Source: Methanosalsum zhilinae DSM 4017
Lineage (GTDB): Archaea; Halobacteriota; Methanosarcinia; Methanosarcinales; Methanosarcinaceae
Reading direction: 5' to 3'
Assembly: GCF_000217995.1 (NCBI RefSeq)
Contig: NC_015676.1
Span: forward strand, 412,103-476,102
DNA length: 64,000 nucleotides
Position numbers and translations under genes: made by a program. This document shows positions 18,465 through 30,269 of the stretch, piece after piece. The notes under the pieces were generated by a model. The model was not told where the DNA came from, searched no databases, and was given only the letters and a program-made list of their open reading frames with translations. How positions within the stretch are numbered: the first letter of the stretch is position 1; each line of letters starts with the position of its first letter.

Positions 18465-19142
18465 ATGGATGCATCTATCATTCTGGATATACTTGGCAAT
18501 GAAAATAGAAGAAAGATACTTCAGATCCTTTCAAACCGTCCATATTATGTGAGTGAAATCTCTAAAAAGCTGGAAGTTGGTCCAAAGGCAATAATCAGCC
18601 ATCTGAGCATGCTGGAGGATGCTGGATTGGTCCGGTGCCATATCGATTCCAATAGACGCAAATATTTCAGTATCAGCAATAATGTATATCTGGATATCTC
18701 CCTGTCTCCCAATTCATATGTTGCATCAATACAGACCTTCTCCATTTCACAGGCAAACGATCCCAGAGGCCATGTTCACGCTAAACATGAAAGAGCAAAT
18801 GATTTCGTTTCTGACATTCTGGAGATGAATGAGAAGATCCAGGATATAAAAGGAGAAATACGAGATATTGTGGCCAGACAGCATGAACTTAGAGCAGAGA
18901 TCAATAGAATAATGGATGCCTGTGATGAAATTATTGAACATAATACTAAAGATCCCCTTGAGGCCAGAATTTTGCATGAACTGCTGGCAGATGACTGTGA
19001 TCTTGCATCGCTTTCATACAACCTGGGGATAGATCCGGCCATTGTTAACGCATATCTGTCTTCTCTTCACAGGAGGAGACTCATTGAATTTACAATCGTT
19101 AATGGTCACAAATACTGGACAATAAATAAGCAAAAGAGGTGA
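18465..19142 (+). CDS. ArsR-type winged-helix transcriptional regulator
   Basis: A 225-residue protein. Residues 5-70 form a winged-helix domain (LGNENRRKILQILSNRPYYVSEIS...AIISHLSMLEDAGLV). A middle segment (about residues 105-155) is predicted coiled coil (ILEMNEKIQDIKGEIRDIV), and the C terminus has a second HTH-like unit (DCDLASLSYNLGIDPAIVNAYLSSL). ATG 18465 follows a GGGGGGC tract; the frame also has TTG 18462. The stop overlaps the ribosome site of cdc48, so the two are one operon. It may regulate itself through the palindrome at 18374-18402, and protein quality control genes may be its targets (inference). Confidence 0.85.
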   Translation: MDASIILDILGNENRRKILQILSNRPYYVSEISKKLEVGPKAIISHLSMLEDAGLVRCHIDSNRRKYFSISNNVYLDISLSPNSYVASIQTFSISQANDPRGHVHAKHERANDFVSDILEMNEKIQDIKGEIRDIVARQHELRAEINRIMDACDEIIEHNTKDPLEARILHELLADDCDLASLSYNLGIDPAIVNAYLSSLHRRRLIEFTIVNGHKYWTINKQKR

Positions 19143-21383
<2,241 letters not shown>

Positions 21384-21429
21384 ACTGTATATATATTTTA
21401 AGCAGGATGATACGCAACTATTGCAGAAT

Positions 21430-21477
21430 GATGCAGGTTCATTATTCTGTGAATAGAATTTTCCTGCATCTTTTTTT
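21430..21477 (+). terminator. Hairpin with T-run after cdc48
   Basis: GATGCAGG (21430-21437) and CCTGCATC (21463-21470) pair perfectly over 8 bp, the intervening sequence contains a smaller ATTC/GAAT hairpin, and seven T follow (21471-21477). This is a bacterial-like intrinsic terminator layout 46 bases after the cdc48 stop. Archaea mainly need the T-run, and both elements are here. Confidence 0.7.
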
Positions 21478-21649
21478 ACTTATCTGAGTTCTGATAAATA
21501 GCTGAGCATGCTTCCGATAGAGAGACTTTTAAAACTTGAGGGGCAAAAATGTTTTATTGTAATATGCAGATACATCATGTTCTGAAATTGCAATTGTCTC
21601 ATTCAGGGAAAATTCAGGCAGTTATTTATTTTGGAAACACATTAAATAT

Positions 21650-22405
21650 ATGTCAACAGAAAGTGATTATTCCATGCTAAGACAGCGTTTTGTTCTGGAT
21701 ACTACGGCACTGACAGATCAGCAGGTAAGGGAATCAATTGGTCATTCTCAGCTTTGCGAGGGAATTAAGGGTATACTTGATCTTGTAGCCGAGTCCAGGC
21801 TGCAGCTTGGAATCAGCTGCTATATCCCTTTTCCATCGGTATATGATGAATTACAGGAATTTGCCCGAAATAATGGCTGTGACCTGGATGTGACTGCAAA
21901 GATCGATACATGGCTTGTAAAAAAAACTCCTGACAGATATGAAGTTAAGATTCCTGCGAGGGTATTCCATGAATATGTGGCATTTATGCGGGCCAGGATC
22001 AATAAAGGCATGGGTGTGGCAGAGGATGCTATATGGGAGGCTGCAACAGAATGTCTGTTTCTGACATCTTCTGCAAATAGCAAGAAAGACATTGAGGATA
22101 ATATAGAAAGGGAAGTTATCGGCAAAACAGTCGGTAAATTCAGGAACAAATACCGTGCAGCTTTAAGATATGGTATTCTTGACAGTGCTCCGGATATCGA
22201 TGTACTTCTTCTTGCCAAGGAAATTGATGCTGCAGTAGTTGCAAATGATTTTGGAATACAGAAATGGGCTGAAGAGTTAGGGGTGCGCTTTGTCCCGGCT
22301 AAAACATTTCCGATGATGTTAAAAGAATATTTAAAGCAAACATCCTCTCTTGCCTACAGGGGTGAGGGAGACATATTTGATCAGATAACAAAATCCAGGG
22401 ATTGA
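21650..22405 (+). CDS. RNA-free ribonuclease P (HARP; UPF0278, once called RNA ligase partner protein)
   Basis: A 251-residue PIN-domain (PRORP-like) nuclease. The N-terminal catalytic Asp is in [10 protein letters not shown] (D17), and the C-terminal acidic cluster is in [18 protein letters not shown] (D178, D182, D184) and [11 protein letters not shown] (D200). An inserted helical domain occupies the middle. Homologues (HARP) cleave tRNA 5' leaders without RNA, although archaea like Methanosarcina also have the RNA-based enzyme, so the cellular role here may be backup or a different RNA target. No RNA ligase gene is adjacent. It is flanked upstream by the cdc48 terminator. Confidence 0.85.
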   Translation: MSTESDYSMLRQRFVLDTTALTDQQVRESIGHSQLCEGIKGILDLVAESRLQLGISCYIPFPSVYDELQEFARNNGCDLDVTAKIDTWLVKKTPDRYEVKIPARVFHEYVAFMRARINKGMGVAEDAIWEAATECLFLTSSANSKKDIEDNIEREVIGKTVGKFRNKYRAALRYGILDSAPDIDVLLLAKEIDAAVVANDFGIQKWAEELGVRFVPAKTFPMMLKEYLKQTSSLAYRGEGDIFDQITKSRD

Positions 22406-22525
22406 TCCATATTCTTTCATTGTCTTTCTATCAATATGGATATTGAAAAAATTAATGAATATACAGTTCAATACAATGTATTGTATAAGGAACTTGTCTG
22501 TAGATAACAGATACAGATCGTTTGA

Positions 22526-22568
22526 TTGAGATTGTTGATCATCTCAACTGAAGGTTGTTGAGATTTTT
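22526..22568 (+). promoter_or_regulatory. Possible terminator/antiterminator leader before S-adenosylmethionine synthetase
   Basis: Segment A TTGAGAT (22526-22532) and segment A' GTTGAGAT (22557-22564) are both complementary to B ATCTCAAC (22541-22548). B can pair with A (7 bp, 8-base loop) or with A' (8 bp, 8-base loop); the B/A' hairpin is followed by five T (22564-22568), a terminator-like end. It lies 26 bases before the mat start codon. The alternative-pairing layout resembles attenuation, but no ligand or regulator is known, and it could instead end the upstream HARP transcript. Confidence 0.45.
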
Positions 22569-22593
22569 AATGAGTTAGTGATGGGGGATAAAT

Positions 22594-23808
22594 TTGAGAA
22601 ATATAAATGTTGAAAGTATCAGAGCTCCTCTTGTTAGTGAGCAGAATGTAGAGGTCGTGGAAAGGAAGGGTCTTGGACATCCGGATTACATATGTGATTC
22701 CATAATGAACCAGGTTTCTGTAGAACTTTGCAGGGAATATATTGATAAGTTTGGCCATATCATGCATCACAATATTGATAAGGGGATGCTTGTGGCAGGC
22801 AGTGTTTCTGGCAGACTGGGCGGTGGTGAGATAAATGATCCCATGAGGATCATATTCGGAGATCGGGCGACATTTCAGGCAGATGATACCGAAATTGATG
22901 TGGAACACATTGCAATCAGTACATCAAAGAAATGGTTTCTGGATAATCTTCGATTTGTGGATCCATCGATTATTGAATATCAGGTGGAGTTGAAGGAGGG
23001 CTCTGCTGAACTTACTGATATTTTCAGACGAGGTGCCCGAATATTGCCTGCAAATGACACCTCCGCAGCTGTTGGTTATGCTCCTCTAACTCTCACGGAA
23101 AGGATGGTGTTTGATACCGAAAGATATCTCAATTCAGAGAAATTTAAAAAAGATTATCCTGAATCTGGAGAAGATGTGAAGGTTATGGGCGTACGTCAGG
23201 GTGAAAATATTCATCTGACTGTTGCCATGCCACTGGTGGATCGATTTGTATCATCTGAATCTGAATACTTCAGGATGAAAGATGAACTTCTGGATATTAT
23301 GAATGAGTTTGTGAACAATTATGCACAGGAGAATTATCAACCTGTTACTCCTTCAGTTTCATTTAATACTCTGGATATGCCTGGTCGTGGACTTGGGGGG
23401 ATATATACAACAGTTACCGGTACTTCAGCTGAAGATGCAGACTGCGGGCAGGTTGGCCGAGGCAACAGGGTAAATGGTATTATTCCTCTGAATCGTCCAG
23501 TGAGCAGTGAAGCAGCAGCCGGTAAGAATCCTGTCAGTCATGTGGGTAAAATTTACAATGTACTAACCCATGTTGTGGCTGACAGGATATATCAGGACGT
23601 TGCGGATGTTGAGGAAGTATATGTGTGGATGCTGAGTGAGATCGGTGCTGCTGTGGATATACCTCAGATAGCTGCAGCCCAGATACGCATGAGTCAGGGA
23701 TCAGTTGATTCAGTTGGTGAAGATGTAAAAGAGATTATTGACTCAGAACTTGAGAACATAGAGACGTTTACCCAAGACCTTGCCGAAGGAAAATACCCGG
23801 TCTGCTAA
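22594..23808 (+). CDS. mat: Archaeal S-adenosylmethionine synthetase
   Basis: A 404-residue archaeal-type methionine adenosyltransferase making AdoMet from methionine and ATP. Family features: NVEVVERKGLGHPDYICDSI near the N terminus, GSVSGRLGGGEI, GYAPLTLTERMV and VTGTSAEDADCGQVGRGNR. No ATG fits; TTG 22594 with GGGGGAT upstream gives the expected start (MRNINVESIRAPLVSEQ). Length agrees with the archaeal family, which is only distantly related to bacterial MetK. It is convergent with DGGGP synthase, with just 4 bases between stops. A possible attenuator lies just upstream (22526-22568). Confidence 0.93.
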   Translation: MRNINVESIRAPLVSEQNVEVVERKGLGHPDYICDSIMNQVSVELCREYIDKFGHIMHHNIDKGMLVAGSVSGRLGGGEINDPMRIIFGDRATFQADDTEIDVEHIAISTSKKWFLDNLRFVDPSIIEYQVELKEGSAELTDIFRRGARILPANDTSAAVGYAPLTLTERMVFDTERYLNSEKFKKDYPESGEDVKVMGVRQGENIHLTVAMPLVDRFVSSESEYFRMKDELLDIMNEFVNNYAQENYQPVTPSVSFNTLDMPGRGLGGIYTTVTGTSAEDADCGQVGRGNRVNGIIPLNRPVSSEAAAGKNPVSHVGKIYNVLTHVVADRIYQDVADVEEVYVWMLSEIGAAVDIPQIAAAQIRMSQGSVDSVGEDVKEIIDSELENIETFTQDLAEGKYPVC

Positions 23809-23812
23809 CTTC

Positions 23813-24685
23813 TCATGCACCTGCAATGAAAGCAATAAGTGCAAAAACCATACCTGCTTTAAATAATCTGGATGATCTGGCTGCATTGTCTCTAAGACCA
23901 ACTTCAATGATTGCCAGAATAAATAGAAGATCTGCAATAGCCACTGCATATAAGTATCCAGTGCCAAGGATTGATATTATGTACGGCAGTGGGCTTGCAA
24001 CAAGAGCTACAGCTACTATAAATGAAGCTGTATAGACCGATCTCTTAACTCCAATTTTTATCGGGAGAGTTGAAGCTCCACTTAAACGGTCTCCTTCAAT
24101 ATCTTCTATATCTTTTACAATCTCTCTGGCCATGGTTGCAAGAGCTGCAAGCAGGAAGAGTATTGAGAGCATCATCAGTCCTTCCATACCGAATACACTT
24201 CCACCGAAGAGAAAAATAGATCCTGTGAGGTATCCGATACTTATGTTCCCAACCAGCGCCTTTCTTTTGAGTGATCTGGCATAGTATATAAGGACCAGAA
24301 CGTTAATGCCTGCAATAACAGCACATATATAATTAACACTGAAAGCTGCAACCATGCCTGCAATAAACAGGGCAGTTGAAAAATACAATGCATTTTGTTC
24401 GGTTACCTTGCCTGCCGGAATCGGGCGTGATGGACGGTTGATTGCATCAATATCCACATCAAAATAATCGTTTATGGAGTTGCCTGCACCTGTAATAAAA
24501 AAGACTGAAACAAAAGCCAGTAGTGCTTTAATAATCAATATTTCTGCTGAATAGGTGATTGATGTAGTCGGAAGTATGTTATATGCAATAAATACTCCAA
24601 TAAGAGTTCCAATGGCAGCCATAAGGCAATTTCTGTATCTTATGAGCTGAAGATATGGAAGGAGTACATTTATTGTTTTTTTCAT
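23813..24685 (-). CDS. Digeranylgeranylglyceryl phosphate synthase (UbiA family)
   Basis: A 290-residue membrane prenyltransferase with about eight or nine helices that adds the second geranylgeranyl chain to GGGP, the second ether-lipid step. The UbiA motif NSINDYFDVDIDAINRP (NxxxD...D) is in the first cytoplasmic loop, and a second motif (KDIEDIEGDRLSGASTLPI) is in the third. It pairs with the GGGP synthase at 6.4-7.2 kb. Its start directly abuts the nadA stop, so translation is coupled although the pathways differ. Confidence 0.88.
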   Translation of the reverse strand: MKKTINVLLPYLQLIRYRNCLMAAIGTLIGVFIAYNILPTTSITYSAEILIIKALLAFVSVFFITGAGNSINDYFDVDIDAINRPSRPIPAGKVTEQNALYFSTALFIAGMVAAFSVNYICAVIAGINVLVLIYYARSLKRKALVGNISIGYLTGSIFLFGGSVFGMEGLMMLSILFLLAALATMAREIVKDIEDIEGDRLSGASTLPIKIGVKRSVYTASFIVAVALVASPLPYIISILGTGYLYAVAIADLLFILAIIEVGLRDNAARSSRLFKAGMVFALIAFIAGA

Positions 24686-25618
24686 TTATTGTTCCTTGAT
24701 GTCACTGCGGCCTACTTCAAGCATTCTGTCCAGCGCCCTTTTTGCTTTAATTCGTATGTCTTCAGGAACTGTTATGACGTGCTCCATTTTTTCAAGTGAG
24801 TTCAGGACTCCCTGAAGTGTTGTCATCTTCATATTCGGACATACTGCATATTCAGAACCTGCGTAGAACCTTTTGTCAGGATTTTCTTTCTCAAGTCTGT
24901 GGAGTATTCCAGTTTCAGTAGCAACAATAAACTCTTTTGAATTGGATTTCTTCACGTATTCTGTTATACCTGTGGTACTAAGAACCTTATCTGCGACTTC
25001 CAGGACATCTGCACGGCATTCAGGGTGTGCCAGGATCTCAGCTTCAGGGTGTTCTTCTTTCATTAGAAGAAGGTCCCCTACAAGGATCTGGTGATGTGTT
25101 GGGCAGTATCCCTGCCATGGTATAATCTTTTTATCAGTATGAAATGATACATATTTTGCCAGGTTCTTGTCCGGGATGAAAAGTATTTCATCTTTTTCAA
25201 GTGAATTTACGACATCCACTGCATTAGATGATGTACAGCATATGTCACATTCAGCTTTGATTGCGGCTGATGAGTTAACATAGCACACAACGGCTGCATC
25301 TGGATATTTGGCCTTCTCCTTTCTAAGGGAATCAACATCCACCATTGCTGCCATAGGACATTCCGCTTCCATTTCGGGCAAAAGTACGGTTTTTTCAGGA
25401 CTCAGTATTGCAGCACTTTCAGCCATAAAGTCAACGCCACAAAAAACAATGACATCTGCATCCTGGTTTACAGCTTCTCTGCTAAGTCCCAGAGAATCAC
25501 CTAAAAAATCTGCAATATCCTGGATCTCCTTTCTCTGATAATTATGGGAAAGGATAACAGCATTGCGCTCTTTTTTCAGCTTATTGATCTTCTCAATAAT
25601 GGATTGCCTGTCTTGCAT
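24686..25618 (-). CDS. nadA: Quinolinate synthase
   Basis: A 310-residue protein that condenses iminoaspartate with dihydroxyacetone phosphate to quinolinate. Three pseudo-repeated domains are visible, with the cluster Cys residues in [23 protein letters not shown] and HPECRADV, which should hold the [4Fe-4S] cluster. The motif [23 protein letters not shown] is typical. It works with NadX (minus strand upstream) and NadC (plus strand), giving the complete aspartate route to NaMN in 3 kb. Confidence 0.95.
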   Translation of the reverse strand: MQDRQSIIEKINKLKKERNAVILSHNYQRKEIQDIADFLGDSLGLSREAVNQDADVIVFCGVDFMAESAAILSPEKTVLLPEMEAECPMAAMVDVDSLRKEKAKYPDAAVVCYVNSSAAIKAECDICCTSSNAVDVVNSLEKDEILFIPDKNLAKYVSFHTDKKIIPWQGYCPTHHQILVGDLLLMKEEHPEAEILAHPECRADVLEVADKVLSTTGITEYVKKSNSKEFIVATETGILHRLEKENPDKRFYAGSEYAVCPNMKMTTLQGVLNSLEKMEHVITVPEDIRIKAKRALDRMLEVGRSDIKEQ

Positions 25619-25793
25619 ATATAATCACTGCACGGGAATATTTATAATTACTTATATATTTAGTGGATTTGATCTACCTGATATATGGTAATATTTATTA
25701 AGATATCTTATAGTAATTCATGTTAATTAGCTATTTTGTCTGGATCAGGTTGCTTTTCCTTCAATTTTTAATCAGGTTTTTACCTGAGCAGGT

Positions 25794-26609
25794 TCAGGTT
25801 CCTATTTGCAGTGGGCTTACTATTTTTTTAAGTGTTGCAATAGCAGACAGAGATGCGAGATAACTTGTTTTTGGATTTGTTGGAGACGGTATATTTTCAG
25901 TTCTAGTGATGAACTTTCCAAATTCACCCTCAACTTCAATTTCGTGTATATTTCTACTGATATGAGGATCTGCAACTATCCGGACTGTGGTTCTTTCAAA
26001 TCCGATACCTGCTATACTCAGTGTTGCAGCAACATTTACATTTGCAGGAAATGATTCAACAGCTTTTGCTGCATTTCCTTCAAAGATCAGTGTTTCAGAT
26101 TCAATACTCTCCAGATCAATTTCATTTTCTAGAATGTAGGGGGCACCGGTAAGTCCTGAAGGTGGTTTTTTTGTGGTAAGTGTAACTGAATATATTTCTC
26201 CTGACATTGCTGACTTGAGTCCGTCAATACCTGTTATTGATCCGGAGGGAAGATATATTCTGCAATTATAATTTCTGGCAAGTCCATATATGTACTCCCT
26301 GAAATCAGAATCTGCAAGGGCACCGATACTCATAATCATTACATCACATCCAGCCTTCAAAGCTGGCGGGATTATCTTACTCACAGATTTTTGAGATGCA
26401 GATTCTACTACAAGGTCTACATGTTCGACCATTTCTTCAATTGTGAGAAATTCGGGTTTCATGTGTTTTAGTTTTTCTTTGAGAGCATAGACAAAGTCTA
26501 TATTGTGATCGTAAACTGCATATATCTGTATATCATCACTATCTGCGTCGATGCTTTTGCAGATCTGAGATCCAATGGCACCACAACCTACAATACCTAT
26601 TTTCAACAT
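25794..26609 (-). CDS. nadX: L-aspartate dehydrogenase
   Basis: A 271-residue NAD(P)-dependent enzyme oxidising aspartate to iminoaspartate, the substrate of NadA. N-terminal Rossmann motif KIGIVGCGAIGSQICK, LPSGSITGIDGLKSA, LTTKKPPSGL and the C-terminal NPKTSYLASLSAIATLKK match the family. ATG 26609 is chosen; GTG 26621 would add four residues and lies inside an AGGTG ribosome site. It replaces the bacterial NadB oxidase, as usual in archaea. It is divergent from nadC across about 150 bases. Confidence 0.92.
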   Translation of the reverse strand: MLKIGIVGCGAIGSQICKSIDADSDDIQIYAVYDHNIDFVYALKEKLKHMKPEFLTIEEMVEHVDLVVESASQKSVSKIIPPALKAGCDVMIMSIGALADSDFREYIYGLARNYNCRIYLPSGSITGIDGLKSAMSGEIYSVTLTTKKPPSGLTGAPYILENEIDLESIESETLIFEGNAAKAVESFPANVNVAATLSIAGIGFERTTVRIVADPHISRNIHEIEVEGEFGKFITRTENIPSPTNPKTSYLASLSAIATLKKIVSPLQIGT

Positions 26610-26762
26610 TTTTTTGGACACCTGCTCAATAAAAATATGATTATATATTTGAAACCTTTATTGTTTAAAATTAATACCCGGATAAATGGTACAATGTTAT
26701 TTCAGTGAATATGTCATAATCTATTAATCATTTAATACATAAATGGTCTGTGGTGATTTTTA

Positions 26763-27596
26763 ATGCTTACTGGTGAAATTGAAAAATTCGTTGAAGAGGA
26801 TCAGGTATATCTTGATATAGCTTCTTCAATTGTACCTTCAAAGAAGGTTAATGCTGTCATTTTTACAAAACAGGATTGTACAATTGCAGGAGTTGAAGAA
26901 GTTAAGTCTATTTTTGATTATTTTGGTATAGAGTACAGTTCTTCTTTTACAGATGGAGATAATGTTGGCTCAGGTGAGACCATATTCAGACTGTATTCCG
27001 AAGCTGCTTCAATACTGTGTGCAGAGAGAATTATTCTGAATTTCCTTGGACACCTGAGCGGTATTGCAACAATGACCCGTAGCTGTGTATCTCGTATAGA
27101 GAACATATCATCTGCAAAGATTGCATGTACAAGAAAAACAGTCCCCGGGATTCGCAGGTTCGAAAAGGCTGCGGTTGTTGCCGGTGGTGGTGACCCGCAC
27201 AGATTCAGTTTATCAGATATGGTTATGATAAAGGATAACCACATCAAACTGATGGGTCTTGAAGAAGCTATTGTTGCTGCCAGAAAGCATTCCAGTTTTG
27301 TTCAGAAAGTAGAAGTTGAGGTTGAGTCTGAACAGGATGCCGTTACAGCTGTAGAATTGGGTGCTGATATTATTATGCTGGACAACATGGATCCGGGATT
27401 GATTATTCGTACACTGCAAACACTAAAAAGAAAAGGTCTTCGTGACAGTGTGATCATAGAAGCATCAGGTGGGATACATCAGGGAAACCTTGAAGAATAT
27501 GCAAAAACAGGGGTTGATGTTATTTCAATGGGCTCGCTTGTATACGATGCAGGATGGATTGATGTAAGTCTTGAGATTCTAACCGACACTATCTGA
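26763..27596 (+). CDS. nadC: Nicotinate-nucleotide pyrophosphorylase (quinolinate phosphoribosyltransferase)
   Basis: A 277-residue QPRTase forming NaMN from quinolinate and PRPP. Motifs: GETIFRLYSEAASIL, ILNFLGHLSGIATMT, CTRKTVPGIRRFEKAAVVAGGG, MIKDNHIKL, EVEVESEQDA, IIMLDNMDP and the PRPP loop IEASGGIHQGN. It completes the de novo NAD pathway with nadX and nadA. It is separated from nadX by a divergent, AT-rich promoter region. Confidence 0.95.
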   Translation: MLTGEIEKFVEEDQVYLDIASSIVPSKKVNAVIFTKQDCTIAGVEEVKSIFDYFGIEYSSSFTDGDNVGSGETIFRLYSEAASILCAERIILNFLGHLSGIATMTRSCVSRIENISSAKIACTRKTVPGIRRFEKAAVVAGGGDPHRFSLSDMVMIKDNHIKLMGLEEAIVAARKHSSFVQKVEVEVESEQDAVTAVELGADIIMLDNMDPGLIIRTLQTLKRKGLRDSVIIEASGGIHQGNLEEYAKTGVDVISMGSLVYDAGWIDVSLEILTDTI

Positions 27597-27684
27597 TGTC
27601 ACCATAAGCTTTATGTATTTGTGTATTTTATTTGCAATAGTTTTATAATAAAGGATAACCTGTTAATTGCTCAAATAACAGCTG

Positions 27685-28941
27685 ATGAACATGATACAGT
27701 CGCAAAAAAAATTTACCTTACTAATATCTGCAGTACTTATCATGCTGCTGCTTAATGGAATGGCTTTAGGTGCTCAAGTAGATGAAGTTACACTTGTTCA
27801 GGGAGACGCATATCAGATTAATAACTATCTGATAGATGCTCGTCTTATTACCGCATCAGGCCAAACGGCCTCATTTGATGTGTATGAACGTGAGGATAAA
27901 ATTAAAAGTTCAATGCTTTCTGTGAATGAATCATTCACCTTTGATTTTGAGGATGGCGGCGAAGTGGAAGTAGAACTGGTCAAAGTGGATTCCAGCAGTG
28001 GCCTTCTTGATCGTGCTACGATTGCTATTTCTATATCAGGTTATAGCGTACGAGATCTCCATACTACTAAAAAGGTCCCTTATGGCGATGATCCTGATTT
28101 TGTAGGCGCACCCGAGCTTGAAATAACTAAAGAGGTAGGTGCTGAGACAGTAAATGTAGGTGAATCAGTCAGGATCACAGTGAAAGCTAAAAATGTAGGT
28201 GATGATGAGGCCCTGGATGTACGCTTCTCAGATTCACCAAAGAGAAGCTTTGCACTGGGTGATACAATTCTTGATGATCGGGGCCCAATGTCTATAGGTA
28301 CCGGCGAATCCAAAACTATCATGATCTATGAACTAAAACCGACAGAACCTGGTACTTTTACACTCAACCCAACGGAAGCTACATTTTATAATAAGGCCAA
28401 TAAGAGATTTGATGCGGAATCAAATACTCCAGTTATAACCGTGGAAGGATCATTACAGGAAGCAGATGTTACCATTTCCCATTCAGCTGAAAGCAGAAAT
28501 GTTGAACGCAATTCCCGGATAAACATGGTAATCAACCTCAAGAATGAAGGAAATACTGCTGCTCAGGGTCTTCGTGTGGATATTGAACTGCCGGATGATA
28601 TAGAATTTGTCGGTGGTGATGATGAGGTAGAGGTTATCCGTGGAAATCCCAGAATATACATAGAATCCTTTGGTCAGCAGCAGGAAAAAGAAATAACATA
28701 TTCAGTCAGGCCAAAGGTGACAGGAACATATAGTATTGGAGCAAAATTGTTTTATGAATATGATGATGGTATTTCAACATCTGATACTTCTAAAGAAGCA
28801 ACAGTGGATAACATAAATGTTGTTGAGGCAAAATATGATTTTCTGCTGGAACTGCCTGTTTATGTGTACATTGTTCCTCTATTGATATTTGGTGCAGTAG
28901 GAGCATGGATAATACACAGGCAAAAACAATATAAGTTCTGA
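27685..28941 (+). CDS. COG1361-type surface protein with CARDB-like repeats and C-terminal membrane anchor
   Basis: A 418-residue exported protein. A signal sequence (FTLLISAVLIMLLLNGMALGA) is followed by a beta-rich head and two repeats of the CARDB/DUF11-like kind (residues 145-265 and 266-380), with typical NVGESVRITVKAKNVGDDEALDVRF and NSRINMVINLKNEGNTAAQGL strands. A C-terminal transmembrane helix (VYIVPLLIFGAVGAWII) with a short basic tail anchors it. It resembles S-layer-associated proteins of Methanosarcinales. The partner and role are unknown; the adjacent gene is a CetZ-like tubulin. Confidence 0.8.
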   Translation: MNMIQSQKKFTLLISAVLIMLLLNGMALGAQVDEVTLVQGDAYQINNYLIDARLITASGQTASFDVYEREDKIKSSMLSVNESFTFDFEDGGEVEVELVKVDSSSGLLDRATIAISISGYSVRDLHTTKKVPYGDDPDFVGAPELEITKEVGAETVNVGESVRITVKAKNVGDDEALDVRFSDSPKRSFALGDTILDDRGPMSIGTGESKTIMIYELKPTEPGTFTLNPTEATFYNKANKRFDAESNTPVITVEGSLQEADVTISHSAESRNVERNSRINMVINLKNEGNTAAQGLRVDIELPDDIEFVGGDDEVEVIRGNPRIYIESFGQQQEKEITYSVRPKVTGTYSIGAKLFYEYDDGISTSDTSKEATVDNINVVEAKYDFLLELPVYVYIVPLLIFGAVGAWIIHRQKQYKF

Positions 28942-29024
28942 CCTGAAAGTTAACACCAAGATTGAAAATAATCAATTTGTCTAATTATATAATTAATGAT
29001 ATTTTTTAGCTATGGAGGAATTAT

Positions 29025-30134
29025 TTGCTTAATATACTGATGATAGGAAATGGGCAGTGTGGCAATAGAATACTTGATGCAGTGAACCGGGAGTCCTTTG
29101 GCTCAAAGAGTAAATTTGCAAAGTTCTATTCCAAGCAGAAGTTCAAGAGCAATGTGGAAACAATTGCAGTAAACACTGCCATCAATGATCTAAAGGAGAT
29201 GAAATTTACAAAAGCAAAGGATAGGATTCATATTCCCCATCTCCATGGCGTAGGTGCTAATAGAAATATTGGTAAGAAGGTATTCGAAGATAATAAAGAA
29301 CAGATAATGCGAAAAGTTGAGGAAAGAGGTCGCTTTGATGTAGCTTTTGTTATAACATCAGCATCAGGGGGAACTGGTTCTTCTTTTAGTCCGTTACTTG
29401 TAAAGGAACTCAAAGAGAGGTATGATTATCCTGTATATTCGATAGTTGTACTTCCATTCAGGGAGGAAGGTACATTATACCTCCAGAATGCTGCTTTTTC
29501 TCTGCGCGAGATGCGTGAAAGCGGTACTGATGGAATAATACTTGCAGATAATCAGTTTTTAAAACAGATGGGTGGTGATGTCCAATCTGCATACGATGGA
29601 ATCAATTCAATGATCGCCAGGCGTATACTGTTCCTTATTGATTCCCTGGATAGTGAAATGATGATGGTTACAGATCTTGGTGATTTTAAAACCGTGATGA
29701 GTGGTGGTGCCGGTCTTGCAACTGTTGGCTTTTATGGCGGTGATGATGGAGATATGTCTGTTAAGACTTCTATTCAGAAAGCTCTTTCACCTCCAGGCCT
29801 TCTGTTTTCCACGGATGTTTATGAAGAAGCCAGCAGGGCAATGATCATAATTAAGGGTGACAGGAAATATCTAAACATTGATGATATTTCCCATGAGGTG
29901 GAAAAACTGTCATCTGCCATTGGCCATGTGTTCAAAGGAATAATCATAAGAGAGGGTGAATATCCACAGGTGCTTGTTGTTTTAACACTTGAATCCACCT
30001 CAGAACTTGAAAAAATGTATTCTGCTGCTGTGGAAGCTATAAACATGGAACGTGAAAAGAAATCCCGTGTGGAATCCCAGAAGGACATGGACAAAGCATT
30101 TTCTCAGATCGAAGGATACGAACCCTCCTATTAA
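29025..30134 (+). CDS. CetZ-like tubulin/FtsZ superfamily GTPase
   Basis: A 369-residue protein. The N-terminal nucleotide loop (LMIGNGQCGNRILDAV), the GTP-binding T4 loop at residues 112-120 (SASGGTGSS, where FtsZ has GGGTGTG), the VLPFREEGTLYLQNAAFSLRE region and the T7 segment (TDLGDFKTVMSGGAGLATVGFY) identify the superfamily and most resemble the archaeal CetZ branch. CetZ proteins affect cell shape rather than division. Start is TTG 29025 with GGAGGA upstream. The Ser replacement in the G-box and the charged C terminus without an obvious FtsZ tail are unusual. It follows the exported surface protein by 83 bases. Confidence 0.85.
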   Translation: MLNILMIGNGQCGNRILDAVNRESFGSKSKFAKFYSKQKFKSNVETIAVNTAINDLKEMKFTKAKDRIHIPHLHGVGANRNIGKKVFEDNKEQIMRKVEERGRFDVAFVITSASGGTGSSFSPLLVKELKERYDYPVYSIVVLPFREEGTLYLQNAAFSLREMRESGTDGIILADNQFLKQMGGDVQSAYDGINSMIARRILFLIDSLDSEMMMVTDLGDFKTVMSGGAGLATVGFYGGDDGDMSVKTSIQKALSPPGLLFSTDVYEEASRAMIIIKGDRKYLNIDDISHEVEKLSSAIGHVFKGIIIREGEYPQVLVVLTLESTSELEKMYSAAVEAINMEREKKSRVESQKDMDKAFSQIEGYEPSY

Positions 30135-30269
30135 TTTTTTTTATACTCTCAAAATTAATTAGATGATCAGCTATTATCTTTTATTTATTCCAGGTGTAAC
30201 CTGTTTGTTCTTAATCCCACCAGATTTTCAAAACTGAAATAAACCATTCTAACTATAAGATTACTTATC

